NCBI GenBank assembly: GCA_049323455.1
Contig: JBMONF010000017.1
Span: 66,181-130,180 of the forward strand
Length of the DNA stretch: 64,000 bases
From: Hypericibacter sp049323455
Lineage (GTDB): Bacteria > Pseudomonadota > Alphaproteobacteria > Dongiales > Dongiaceae
Reading direction: 5' to 3'
The position numbers and the translations under genes were made by a program. The notes beneath the pieces are model-generated. The model ran no database searches. It saw nothing but the letters and a program-made list of their open reading frames with translations, and was not told where the DNA came from. Shown in pieces: positions 18,691-26,031 of this stretch. How positions within the stretch are numbered: position 1 is the first letter of the stretch; each line of letters starts with the position of its first letter.

Positions 18691-20391
18691 ATGAGCGCGA
18701 GCGCCGACTTCCGAGTTTGTCCTCAAACGGGCCTGCGTGTTTTCTTCTCGGCCGAGTGGCTGATCAAAGCCAATGCGGTGGCCGGCGTGCTGGCGCTCGC
18801 CTTCGGTGGCTTGATGGGCCTCCTCGTGGCGCTGACCCGGTGGCAGGCGGTCCATCTTCTCCCGGCCGAGTGGTTCTACATCGTGCTGACAGCCCATGGC
18901 GTGAACGTCCTGTTGTTCTGGATCATCTTCTTCGAGATCGCGCTGCTCTACTTCACATCGGCGGTGTTGCTGAGCTGCCGGCTGGCGACGCCCAAACTCG
19001 GTTGGGTCGCCTTCGCGCTGATGGTGGTTGGCGCCGTGCTCGCCAATGTGGCGGTGTTCCAGGGCGAATCGACGGTGATGTTCACTTCCTACGTGCCGAT
19101 GGAGGCCGCCCCCCATTTCTATCTGGGGCTCATCCTGTTCGCCGTCGGCGCACTGGTCGGCGTATTCATTTTCTTCGGCACGCTGGTGGTCGCCAAAGAG
19201 GAGCGGACCTACGAGGGTTCGATTCCGCTGGTCACGTTCGGGGCGCTGACCGCCGCTATCATCGCCGTCTTCACGATCGTGTCGGGCGCCATCATCCTGG
19301 TTCCGACCTTTCTCTGGTCGCTCGGCCTCATCAGCCATATCGATCCCCTGATGTACAAGCTCATCTGGTGGGGGATGGGCCATTCGTCGCAGCAAATCAA
19401 CGTCTCGGCCCATGTCGCGGTCTGGTATGCCATCGCCGCGCTGGTGCTGGGCGCCAAGCCCATATCGGAAAAGGTCAGCCGCGCGGCCTTCCTGCTCTAC
19501 ATCCTGTTCCTGCAGCTCGCTTCGGCCCATCACCTGCTGGCCGAGCCGGGGATCAGCTCGGAGTGGAAGATATTCAACACCAGCTACGCGATGTATCTCG
19601 CGGTGCTGGGCAGCATGATCCACGGCATGACGGTACCGGGCTCGATCGAGGCCGCGCAGCGCCGCAAGGGCTTCACCAAGGGCGTCTTCGAGTGGCTGCG
19701 TAAGGCTCCCTGGGACAATCCGGCCTTCGCCGGCATGTTCCTTTCGCTGGTTCTTTTCGGCTTCCTCGGCGGCATATCGGGCGTCGTGCTCGGCACCGAG
19801 CAGATCAACCTGATCATGCACAACACCCTCTACGTGCCAGGGCATTTCCACGCCACGGTCGTCGCCGGCACGACGCTGGCCTTCATGGCGATCACCTATC
19901 TGGTCGTGCCGCTGATCTTCCGCCGCGAGCTGGTGCTGCAGCCGCTGGCCAAGATCCAGCCTTACATCTACGGCATCGGCGTCGCCGGGATTTCGTTGTT
20001 CATGATGGGCGCCGGCACGCTGGGCGTGCCCCGCCGGCATTGGGACATCACCTTCTCCGATGCGCTGATGCCCTACGGTTATTCGCCCGCGGCCTTCCTC
20101 ATGATGGGGCTCAACGGCTTGGCGGCCATTCTGGCGGCTGTGGGTGGGGCGATTTACATCATCGTCGTGGTCGGCTCGCTCCTGTTCGGCAAGCGCCTCG
20201 AAGGTGCCGGAGCGGCGAAGCCGGCGCCTGCTCCAGCGCCTCGGCCCAGGGCGGCGATCGCCACTTATGGCGATGCCGGCACGCTGAAATTGCCGGGCAC
20301 GATGGTGCTGGTCAGCGTCTTCTTCGTCGCTTTCGTTCTCTACTACTTCGTGAACTGGAAATATCTGGCGAGCGTGTGGCCGCTGAGATAG
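18691..20391 (+). CDS. Heme-copper oxidoreductase subunit I, predicted NO reductase-like (lacks helix VI Tyr)
   Basis: A 566-residue polytopic protein of the heme-copper superfamily. The low-spin heme His is H69 (LTAHGVN), the CuB ligands are H231 and H280-H281 (LASAHHLLAE), and the heme ligands of helix X are H385 and H387 (VPGHFHATV). Oxygen reductases have H-P-E/I-V-Y in helix VI, whose Tyr cross-links to the CuB His. Here the equivalent stretch is GHSSQQINV, with Gln235 in place of Tyr, so the usual O2-splitting cofactor is absent. C-family enzymes place this Tyr in helix VII, and none is obvious beside H280. Loss of this Tyr is typical of NO reductases within the superfamily, including the NorY (sNOR) group. 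Function is therefore predicted, not established; an oxidase with another radical donor remains possible. Confidence 0.82.
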   Translation: MSASADFRVCPQTGLRVFFSAEWLIKANAVAGVLALAFGGLMGLLVALTRWQAVHLLPAEWFYIVLTAHGVNVLLFWIIFFEIALLYFTSAVLLSCRLATPKLGWVAFALMVVGAVLANVAVFQGESTVMFTSYVPMEAAPHFYLGLILFAVGALVGVFIFFGTLVVAKEERTYEGSIPLVTFGALTAAIIAVFTIVSGAIILVPTFLWSLGLISHIDPLMYKLIWWGMGHSSQQINVSAHVAVWYAIAALVLGAKPISEKVSRAAFLLYILFLQLASAHHLLAEPGISSEWKIFNTSYAMYLAVLGSMIHGMTVPGSIEAAQRRKGFTKGVFEWLRKAPWDNPAFAGMFLSLVLFGFLGGISGVVLGTEQINLIMHNTLYVPGHFHATVVAGTTLAFMAITYLVVPLIFRRELVLQPLAKIQPYIYGIGVAGISLFMMGAGTLGVPRRHWDITFSDALMPYGYSPAAFLMMGLNGLAAILAAVGGAIYIIVVVGSLLFGKRLEGAGAAKPAPAPAPRPRAAIATYGDAGTLKLPGTMVLVSVFFVAFVLYYFVNWKYLASVWPLR

Positions 20392-20434
20392 CCCCTTGAA
20401 GCGCGGGCAAAGGGCGGCAGACGGGGACGACGCG

Positions 20435-21310
20435 ATGCGGGCCGCATTGGCGCAACTGGGTTCGGTCTTCAAGCTCAGGATCGGCGTTGCGATCACGCTG
20501 AGCGCGCTCGCCGGCCTCGCGGTCACGTCGGGGCCGATGCCGGAAGCCGGCCGTATCGCCGTGCTGTCGCTGGCCGTGCTGCTCTCGTCGGCCAGTGCCG
20601 GCGCCTTCAACCAGTATTTCGAGCGCGATCTCGATGCAGGCATGTCCCGCACGCGCCGGCGCCCCTTCGTCACCGGCGCCTACCGGGCGGACGGGCGCTG
20701 GCTCGCCGGCATCTTCCTGCTGCTCGCCGGCGCGGTCGCCATGGCCGCATTGGCCCTCAATGGCCTGGCGGCCCTCTATGTCTTTCTCGGCGCCTTCGTC
20801 TACGGCATCGTCTACACGGTGTGGCTGAAGCGCCGCAGCGCCCTCAACATCGTCGTCGGCGGACTTTCCGGCAGCTTTGCCGTTCTGGCCGGGGCCGCCG
20901 CGGTCGACCCCAGCCTGCCGCCACAGCCGGTGCCCCTGATTCTGGCACTCGTGCTCTTTCTCTGGACGCCGCCGCATTTCTGGAGCCTGGCGGCAGCGCT
21001 GCGCGACGACTATGCCCGCGCAGGCGTGCCGATGCTGCCTGTCGTCGTCGGTCCGCGGACAACGGCGGTGGCGATCCTTTGTCACACCGTTGCGCTGGTC
21101 GGCCTTTCGCTGCTGCCAGCGGCCTTCGGCATGGGCTGGATCTATACGCTCGGGGCGGCAAGCGGCGGCGCTTTCTTCCTCTGGCGCAGCGTCAAATTGG
21201 CCCGTGAGCCCGGCCGAGCCGAAGCGATGGCCAATTTCCACGCCTCGCTCGCGCAACTCGGTCTTCTGCTGTCTGCCGCCCTGCTCGATCGTCTGGCGAT
21301 CACGCCATGA
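20435..21310 (+). CDS. ctaB: Protoheme IX farnesyltransferase (heme O synthase)
   Basis: A 291-residue UbiA-family prenyltransferase. The two Asp-rich motifs are NQYFERDLDAGMSRTRRRP (residues of about 55-73) and the second-half equivalent around YTVWLKRRSALNIVVGG. It adds a farnesyl chain to protoheme, giving heme O, a precursor of heme A. ATG 20435 is preferred (GGGGA 7 bp upstream) over a TTG at 20396. It begins 44 bp after subunit I and its stop overlaps the next gene's ATG (ATGA). Its location suggests that the enzyme complex carries heme O or A rather than only heme B, unlike classical cNOR. No ctaA is in the window. Confidence 0.88.
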   Translation: MRAALAQLGSVFKLRIGVAITLSALAGLAVTSGPMPEAGRIAVLSLAVLLSSASAGAFNQYFERDLDAGMSRTRRRPFVTGAYRADGRWLAGIFLLLAGAVAMAALALNGLAALYVFLGAFVYGIVYTVWLKRRSALNIVVGGLSGSFAVLAGAAAVDPSLPPQPVPLILALVLFLWTPPHFWSLAAALRDDYARAGVPMLPVVVGPRTTAVAILCHTVALVGLSLLPAAFGMGWIYTLGAASGGAFFLWRSVKLAREPGRAEAMANFHASLAQLGLLLSAALLDRLAITP

Positions 21311-22137
21311 ACGCGGGCGCCGTCATGGCGGGGCTCCTGCTGGTCTGCGGCCTTGCCACCGCGCCGGCGGTCGTGCGCGCAGACGACACCGTCGAGGACC
21401 CGACCTTCGACAGGGATGCCGCGCTGGCGGAGAGCCGCGCCGCCGTCGGCCGAACCGTCGGCGATTACCTCTTCACCGACACCGAGGGCCAGCCGGTGCG
21501 CCTCAGCACCTATCGTGGCCAACCGCTCGTCGTCAGCTTCGTCTATACCAGTTGCTCCGGCTTCTGCCCGACGATCACGGAGACGCTGAAGCGCGCGCTC
21601 AAGGCGGCGGAGCGGGAGCTGGAGGCGAGCAGTTTCGCGGTCGTCACCATCGGCTTCGACGCGCGCGCGGACACCCCTGATCGCATGCGGGCCTTTGCGC
21701 ACAGCCACGGCGCGAATCGGGAAAACTGGAAATTTCTTTCTGGCGACCGCACGGCCGTGACCGGGCTTGCCCGCGATCTCGGCTTCGACTTTCGTCCCGC
21801 CGTCCAGGGGTTCGACCATATCGCGCAGACCAGCGTGATCGGACCAGACGGTCGGATCTATCGCCAGATCTACGGCGAGAACTTCGATCCGCCAGTCCTC
21901 ATAGAACCGATCAAGGATCTGGTGTTCGGGCGCAACAGCAACGACTTGTTGAGCCTCGAAGGGCTGGTCAAGCAAATACGCCTGTTTTGCACCGTCTACG
22001 ACCCCGCGGCGGGGCGTTACCGGTTCGACTACTCGATCTTCATCGGCGGCGCGATCGGTCTGATCTCGCTAGGGGGCGTCGCCTTTGTGCTTGCGCGCAG
22101 CCTCTTGCAAGAGTGGCGCGGCCGTTTGAAGTCATGA
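21307..22137 (+). CDS. SCO1/SenC-family copper chaperone with C-terminal membrane anchor
   Basis: A 276-residue protein. A signal peptide covers about residues 1-25, then comes a thioredoxin-fold SCO domain with the copper-binding C83-x3-C87 (TSCSGFCPT) and the distal His171 (GFDHIAQTSVIGPDG). An unusual C-terminal extension ends in a transmembrane helix (FIGGAIGLISLGGVAFVLA, about 244-262). SCO proteins deliver copper to CuA of subunit II. The ATG overlaps the ctaB stop. SenC genes also accompany norSY in ammonia oxidisers, as recalled from the literature. Most SCO proteins are anchored at the N-terminus, so the second, C-terminal anchor is noteworthy. Confidence 0.88.
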   Translation: MNAGAVMAGLLLVCGLATAPAVVRADDTVEDPTFDRDAALAESRAAVGRTVGDYLFTDTEGQPVRLSTYRGQPLVVSFVYTSCSGFCPTITETLKRALKAAERELEASSFAVVTIGFDARADTPDRMRAFAHSHGANRENWKFLSGDRTAVTGLARDLGFDFRPAVQGFDHIAQTSVIGPDGRIYRQIYGENFDPPVLIEPIKDLVFGRNSNDLLSLEGLVKQIRLFCTVYDPAAGRYRFDYSIFIGGAIGLISLGGVAFVLARSLLQEWRGRLKS

Positions 22138-22198
22138 TCGGCGCGCGGAACGACCGGCAACCCAACGCGCTCGTTCATGGGGGATCGGCGCGCCGTTC

Positions 22199-23785
22199 AT
22201 GAATTCGATCCGCCGCCCCCTCCAAATCGTCTTCTCCCGGATCGACGCCGGGTTCGATCGCCTGTTCGGGCCGCGGCTCAACCCCCTCTACCAGCTCGGC
22301 GCTCTCGGGTATTTCTTCTATTGGATCGTGGCGGCGACCGGGATCTATCTCTTCATCGTTTTCGACACCAGCGTCGCCGGCGCCTTCGATTCGGTGGAGC
22401 GGATCACCGTTCAGCAATGGTATTTCGGCGGCGTCATGCGCAGCCTCCACCGCTACGCATCCGACGCCATGGTGCTGGTAGCGGCGATCCATTTCCTGCG
22501 CGAGTTCGCGCTCGATCGTTACCGCGGTGCGCGCTGGTTTTCCTGGTTCACGGGCACGCCGATCCTCTGGTTCCTCTTCGCGTCCGGCATCACCGGCTTC
22601 TGGCTGGTCTGGGACAAGCTCGCCCAATATGTGGCGATCGCGACATCCGAATGGCTGGACCGCTTGGGCATCTTCGGCGAGCCGATCGCGCGCAATTTCC
22701 TCTCGTCGGACACGCTGTCCGACCGCTTTTTCACCTTGCTGATTTTCATGCACATCGCCTTGCCTCTGATTCTGCTTTTTCTGCTCTGGATACACATCCA
22801 GCGGCTGACGCGCCCGCAGGTCAATCCGCCCCGGGCATTGGCGCTCGGCACGTTCTTGGCGATGATCGCCCTTTCGCTCGCGTCGCCCGCGGTCAGCCAG
22901 GGACGCGCGGATCTGGCGACGGTGCCGGCGGTCGTAAAGCTCGACTGGTTCTATCTCGGCGCCTACCCGCTGCTGGATCGCTGGTCGCCCGGCACCGTCT
23001 GGTTGCTCGCCGGCCTCCTGACGCTGCTCATGCTGGCGCTGCCCTGGCTGCCGCGGCTGAAGCGGCAGCCGGCGGCGGTGGTCGATCTCGACAACTGCAA
23101 CGGTTGTCGGCGGTGCGCGGAGGATTGCCCCTATGCGGCGATCACCATGGCTCCGCGCTCCGACGGGCGGCCCTTCGCCGAAGAGGCCGTGGTCAATCCG
23201 GCGCTCTGTGTCGCCTGCGGAATTTGCGCCGGCGCCTGCCCGACCTCGACACCATTCCGCCGGGGCAGCGCGCTCGTCCCCGGCATCGACCTGCCGGGCT
23301 TCCCCCTGAGCCGGTTGCGCGAGATGGTCGAGGCGGCGACGGCGCGGCTTGCCGGTGATCAGCGGCTCATGATCTTCGGCTGCGATCATGGCGTGGCGAC
23401 CGCGAGGCTCGCCAGCCCGTCGCGGGCCGCGATCAGTCTGCCCTGTGTCGCCATGCTGCCGCCTTCCTTCATCGACTACGTGCTGAGCCGCAATCTTGCC
23501 GAGGGGGTCTTCATTGCCGGCTGTGCGGAGGAAGGCGGCTGCTATCACAGGCTGGGCAGCAACTGGATGGCGCTGCGTCTGGACCGGCAGCGCGATCCGC
23601 GGTTACGCCTGCGGGTGCCGGCCGAGCGGCTGGGTCGATTGTTTGTCGGCTCCGTGGAGGGCGGCCGAATGGAGGCGGCCGTCGCTGGCTTCCAGAAGCA
23701 GCTTGCGCCGTGGCCCGAGGCGGACCGCCTCATGCGTCTGGATCCGCAGCGCGGAAAAGCGCTGAGGCAGGTCGAGGATGCTTGA
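22199..23785 (+). CDS. Cytochrome b / 2x[4Fe-4S] ferredoxin / MvhD-like fusion protein
   Basis: A 528-residue three-part electron-transfer protein. Residues 1-215 form a four-helix cytochrome b/b6-type domain with two bis-His pairs at the canonical spacing: H84-x13-H98 and H185-x13-H199. One further helix follows at about 265-283. Residues 296-350 carry two [4Fe-4S] motifs (CNGCRRCAEDCP and CVACGICAGACP). Residues 388-500 resemble the MvhD/FrhD-type 'hydrogenase iron-sulfur subunit', with C395, C416, C442 and C448 (GCAEEGGCYHRLGSNW). It could move electrons between the quinone pool and a soluble iron-sulfur partner. The stop overlaps the next gene by 8 bp. No hydrogenase or heterodisulfide reductase gene is nearby, so the partner is unknown. 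Confidence 0.85.
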   Translation: MNSIRRPLQIVFSRIDAGFDRLFGPRLNPLYQLGALGYFFYWIVAATGIYLFIVFDTSVAGAFDSVERITVQQWYFGGVMRSLHRYASDAMVLVAAIHFLREFALDRYRGARWFSWFTGTPILWFLFASGITGFWLVWDKLAQYVAIATSEWLDRLGIFGEPIARNFLSSDTLSDRFFTLLIFMHIALPLILLFLLWIHIQRLTRPQVNPPRALALGTFLAMIALSLASPAVSQGRADLATVPAVVKLDWFYLGAYPLLDRWSPGTVWLLAGLLTLLMLALPWLPRLKRQPAAVVDLDNCNGCRRCAEDCPYAAITMAPRSDGRPFAEEAVVNPALCVACGICAGACPTSTPFRRGSALVPGIDLPGFPLSRLREMVEAATARLAGDQRLMIFGCDHGVATARLASPSRAAISLPCVAMLPPSFIDYVLSRNLAEGVFIAGCAEEGGCYHRLGSNWMALRLDRQRDPRLRLRVPAERLGRLFVGSVEGGRMEAAVAGFQKQLAPWPEADRLMRLDPQRGKALRQVEDA

Positions 23786-24281
23786 GGCGCTCCGCTATGT
23801 GGGCCAGGCCGTCTGCTTCCTGCTGTTTGCGGCGACCATCGGCATTTTCGCGCAATATCCGCCCTATACCCATTTCCCGCCGGAGATGGCACAGATCAAG
23901 CTGAGCTTCGTCCACGCCGGCGCTCATGTGCAGGAATGCCGAAGGCGGACGGCGGAGGAGCTGGCCAAGCTGCCGGAGAACATGCGTAAGGCCATCGTCT
24001 GCGACCGGGAGCGTCTGCCGCTGGCCGTCGAACTCGCCCTCGACGGCCAGGTGATCTACCGGGCCACTTTGCCGCCTTCGGGCCTGTCGAAAGACGGCCC
24101 GGCGCGCGCCTACGAGCGCTTCGTAGTGCCGCCGGGAAAGCATGAAATCGTCGCCCGGTTGCGCGATACGGCGCGAACGGAAGGTTTCGACTACGAGAGC
24201 CAGACGACGGTGGAACTCAGCCCATCGCAGAACCTCGCGATCGATTTTCGAAGCGGCGCCGGCGGCTTCGTGTTCCGCTAG
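23778..24281 (+). CDS. Membrane-anchored hypothetical protein of the oxidoreductase cluster
   Basis: A 167-residue protein with one N-terminal helix (YVGQAVCFLLFAATIGIFAQ) and a periplasmic domain of mixed strands. The domain contains the two Cys in VQECRRRT and AIVCDRER and a strand-rich end (PPGKHEIVARLRDT...VELSPSQNLAIDF) reminiscent of an immunoglobulin-like or copper-resistance fold. I do not recognise the family. It overlaps the preceding fusion gene by 8 bp and is 11 bp from the hemerythrin gene, so it belongs to the same transcript. It could be an assembly factor or a small subunit of the complex. Confidence 0.75.
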   Translation: MLEALRYVGQAVCFLLFAATIGIFAQYPPYTHFPPEMAQIKLSFVHAGAHVQECRRRTAEELAKLPENMRKAIVCDRERLPLAVELALDGQVIYRATLPPSGLSKDGPARAYERFVVPPGKHEIVARLRDTARTEGFDYESQTTVELSPSQNLAIDFRSGAGGFVFR

Positions 24282-24292
24282 GAGAGCTCGAC

Positions 24293-24733
24293 ATGGCCCT
24301 CATCGCATGGCGTGAGGAATTCGAGATCGGCATTCCCTCGGTCGACTACGAGCATCGCAGGCTGGTGGATCAGATCAACGGCGTCGCGGAACGGCTTGCC
24401 TCCGGCGCGGGCGAAGAGGCGGTTCTGGACGCCCTCGGTGAAATTCACGGCACGATCTCGGCGCATTTCGCGCTCGAAGAGCAGGTCATGCGCGACTTGG
24501 GCTATGACGAGTTCGCGGCACACAAGGCGGATCACGAGCGTTTGCTCGACGACATCCGCGACATATCCGACGCCTTCGAGCACGGCGCCTATGCCAACGC
24601 GCAGGACGTTCTGGACGATCACCTGAGCCGATGGTTCACCGAACATTTTCGCAGCAAGGACGCCCGCTTGCATAAGTTTCTCGCGCAGGCCGGAGCGACC
24701 GCATTCCCCGGTGGGGTCGAGAAACAGAGCTGA
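24293..24733 (+). CDS. Bacteriohemerythrin
   Basis: A 146-residue four-helix-bundle protein binding a non-heme di-iron site. All seven expected ligands are present at family positions: H21, H58, E62, H77, H81, H118 and D123 (motifs VDYEHRRL, HFALEEQVM, HKADHERLL, HFRSKDARL). Single-domain bacteriohemerythrins bind O2 reversibly and also NO, and can supply membrane oxidoreductases with their gas substrate. GGAGAG is 6 bp before the ATG. It is the last gene of the cluster, 11 bp after the preceding one. Its presence next to a predicted NO reductase suggests NO capture or delivery, or O2 buffering. Confidence 0.93.
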   Translation: MALIAWREEFEIGIPSVDYEHRRLVDQINGVAERLASGAGEEAVLDALGEIHGTISAHFALEEQVMRDLGYDEFAAHKADHERLLDDIRDISDAFEHGAYANAQDVLDDHLSRWFTEHFRSKDARLHKFLAQAGATAFPGGVEKQS

Positions 24734-24906
24734 CCGCCGATCGCGACCACCGCCATTCCCCTTGAACTCGAACACGGGATCCGCAGGGGCGCCACGGGCT
24801 GCGCCCCTGTGGAGCCGTGGGAGATCGCTTGCGGTCCCGGCATCGACCGGCCAGATTGCCGGCCATGGAGCCCTTGCCCGTCCGCTCCGCGACTCTTCGC
24901 TCGCCG

Positions 24907-25557
24907 ATGGTGCGCGCCGCCCTCGCGCTCATTCTCATGATTGCCACGAGCGCCCGTGCGGACAATCCGCCGGCGCCGCCGGCCATGCCGGCCATGCCCG
25001 TCGAGAGCGCCCCCGTCGCGCCACCGCCGCCCCAGGAATATGAGGGCGCCGCAGCGGTGCTGGACGGCTCGGCTCTGCAGATCGGCGAGGAGCGGCTGTT
25101 GCTGTTCGGCATCGCGGCGCCGAACCCCGACACGGCGAGCGGACTCAAAGCACGCCTCGCCCTCGACGCGTTGTTGGCCGGGGACAACCGCGTCCATTGT
25201 GTGGTCGCGGCACGCGACCGCCTTCAGCGCAAGCTCGCGATCTGTCGGCTGGGGGATATCGATTTGAGCGAGGCGCTGTTGCTGGCCGGGGTGGCAACGG
25301 TCGATCGCTATGCCACGCGGGCCGAGGGCGCGGACCCGCAACTGGCGCAGCGCTACGACCAGGCCGAAGCCGAGGCGAGGCGGATGGGCGCCGGCCTGTG
25401 GGCCGAGTTTGCCGCGGCCAAGGCCGCCGCGGCGCCCGAGCCCTTCGCGACGCGCCTCCTTCGCTTCCTCGAGACGTGGCAGGCCGGCCTGGGATCGCTG
25501 TCGGGCTTGGTTCTGGTCGCCGGAGTCCTGCTGGTCACGCGCCGGCGCGGCCGGTGA
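24907..25557 (+). CDS. Degenerate staphylococcal-nuclease-like (SNase) protein, membrane anchored
   Basis: A 216-residue protein from ATG 24907; the frame is open to 24817, and this start is preferred because a signal peptide (MVRAALALILMIATSARA) follows at once. After a Pro/Ala-rich linker comes an SNase/OB-fold domain (about residues 45-160: YEGAAAVLDGSALQIGEERLL, GIAAPNPD, DRLQRKLAICRLG, AGLWAEF). A C-terminal helix with an RRRGR stop-transfer end (about 190-213) follows. The Ca2+/catalytic positions of thermonuclease look lost: DGD has become DGS and D-x-P-E has become A-A-P-N, although both Arg remain. A binding or structural role is more likely than nuclease activity. Confidence 0.7.
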   Translation: MVRAALALILMIATSARADNPPAPPAMPAMPVESAPVAPPPPQEYEGAAAVLDGSALQIGEERLLLFGIAAPNPDTASGLKARLALDALLAGDNRVHCVVAARDRLQRKLAICRLGDIDLSEALLLAGVATVDRYATRAEGADPQLAQRYDQAEAEARRMGAGLWAEFAAAKAAAAPEPFATRLLRFLETWQAGLGSLSGLVLVAGVLLVTRRRGR

Positions 25558-25580
25558 GTGTGGCGGCAAAAGGGGAGGGG

Positions 25581-25629
25581 AATGGTGGGCGCGACAGGGA
25601 TTGAACCTGTGACCCCTCCCGTGTGAAGG
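25581..25629 (-). repeat. 49-bp direct repeat of the tRNA-Val 3' half (distal attachment-site copy)
   Basis: Bases 25581-25629 are identical to 27777-27825, which cover the tRNA-Val(CAC) gene from the anticodon loop through the encoded CCA plus two flanking bases. Both copies point the same way, 2196 bp apart. Beyond 25629 the similarity ends, so this is not a second tRNA gene. Such a 3'-tRNA repeat is the mark left by tyrosine-recombinase integration at a tRNA. An 8-bp perfect hairpin (TGGCAGCG with CGCTGCCA, 25641-25660) lies directly next to it. Confidence 0.85.
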
Positions 25630-26031
25630 ACGCGCTAGCCTGGCAGCGACGCCGCTGCCAAGGCCATGATTGCCGCCCGACTTCAGCGCGCTCGTCTTCA
25701 TCGTCGTCATCGTCATCATCATCAGCAGCAGCGGCAGCGGCGAAGGAGTCGACGAACTCTTGCTTCACGGCTATTCCCGCTGGCGGTTTTGGTGATCCGA
25801 CCGTCCGGGTCGATGGACGCGTCGGGCGGCATAGCGAGGGCAGGGGGCCCGGGAGCATCCAGCCGGAGGGGCGCCGGGGTCAAAAAACCGAAGGCTCATC
25901 CCCGACCCTCTCCGCTTCATGCGATTTTCCTTTCCAGGGTTCGTTACGGGATTGGCTTTGCCGCAGAAGGGCTCGCTCGTGCAGGCAGGCCCTGCTTTTC
26001 GCGGCCGGTCTCCATCCTGCCGGGTCGGGTT

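Noticed and set aside
18691..20391. Ordinary ba3-type cytochrome c oxidase subunit I
   Set aside because: Subunit II looks ba3-like, but helix VI lacks the Tyr that all A- and B-family O2 reductases carry, so the plain oxidase label is not supported.
18070..20673. Long minus-strand open frame (867 codons) opposite the heme-copper subunits
   Set aside because: The opposite strand encodes subunits I and II with all metal ligands; the minus frame is compositional shadow.
25581..25629. Second tRNA-Val gene
   Set aside because: Only the 3' half from the anticodon loop is present; D arm and 5' acceptor strand are missing, so it is an attachment-site copy.
25630..26031. An integrase or transposase remnant within the tRNA-bracketed segment
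   Set aside because: No frame shows tyrosine- or serine-recombinase motifs, and no terminal inverted repeats of an insertion sequence were seen.
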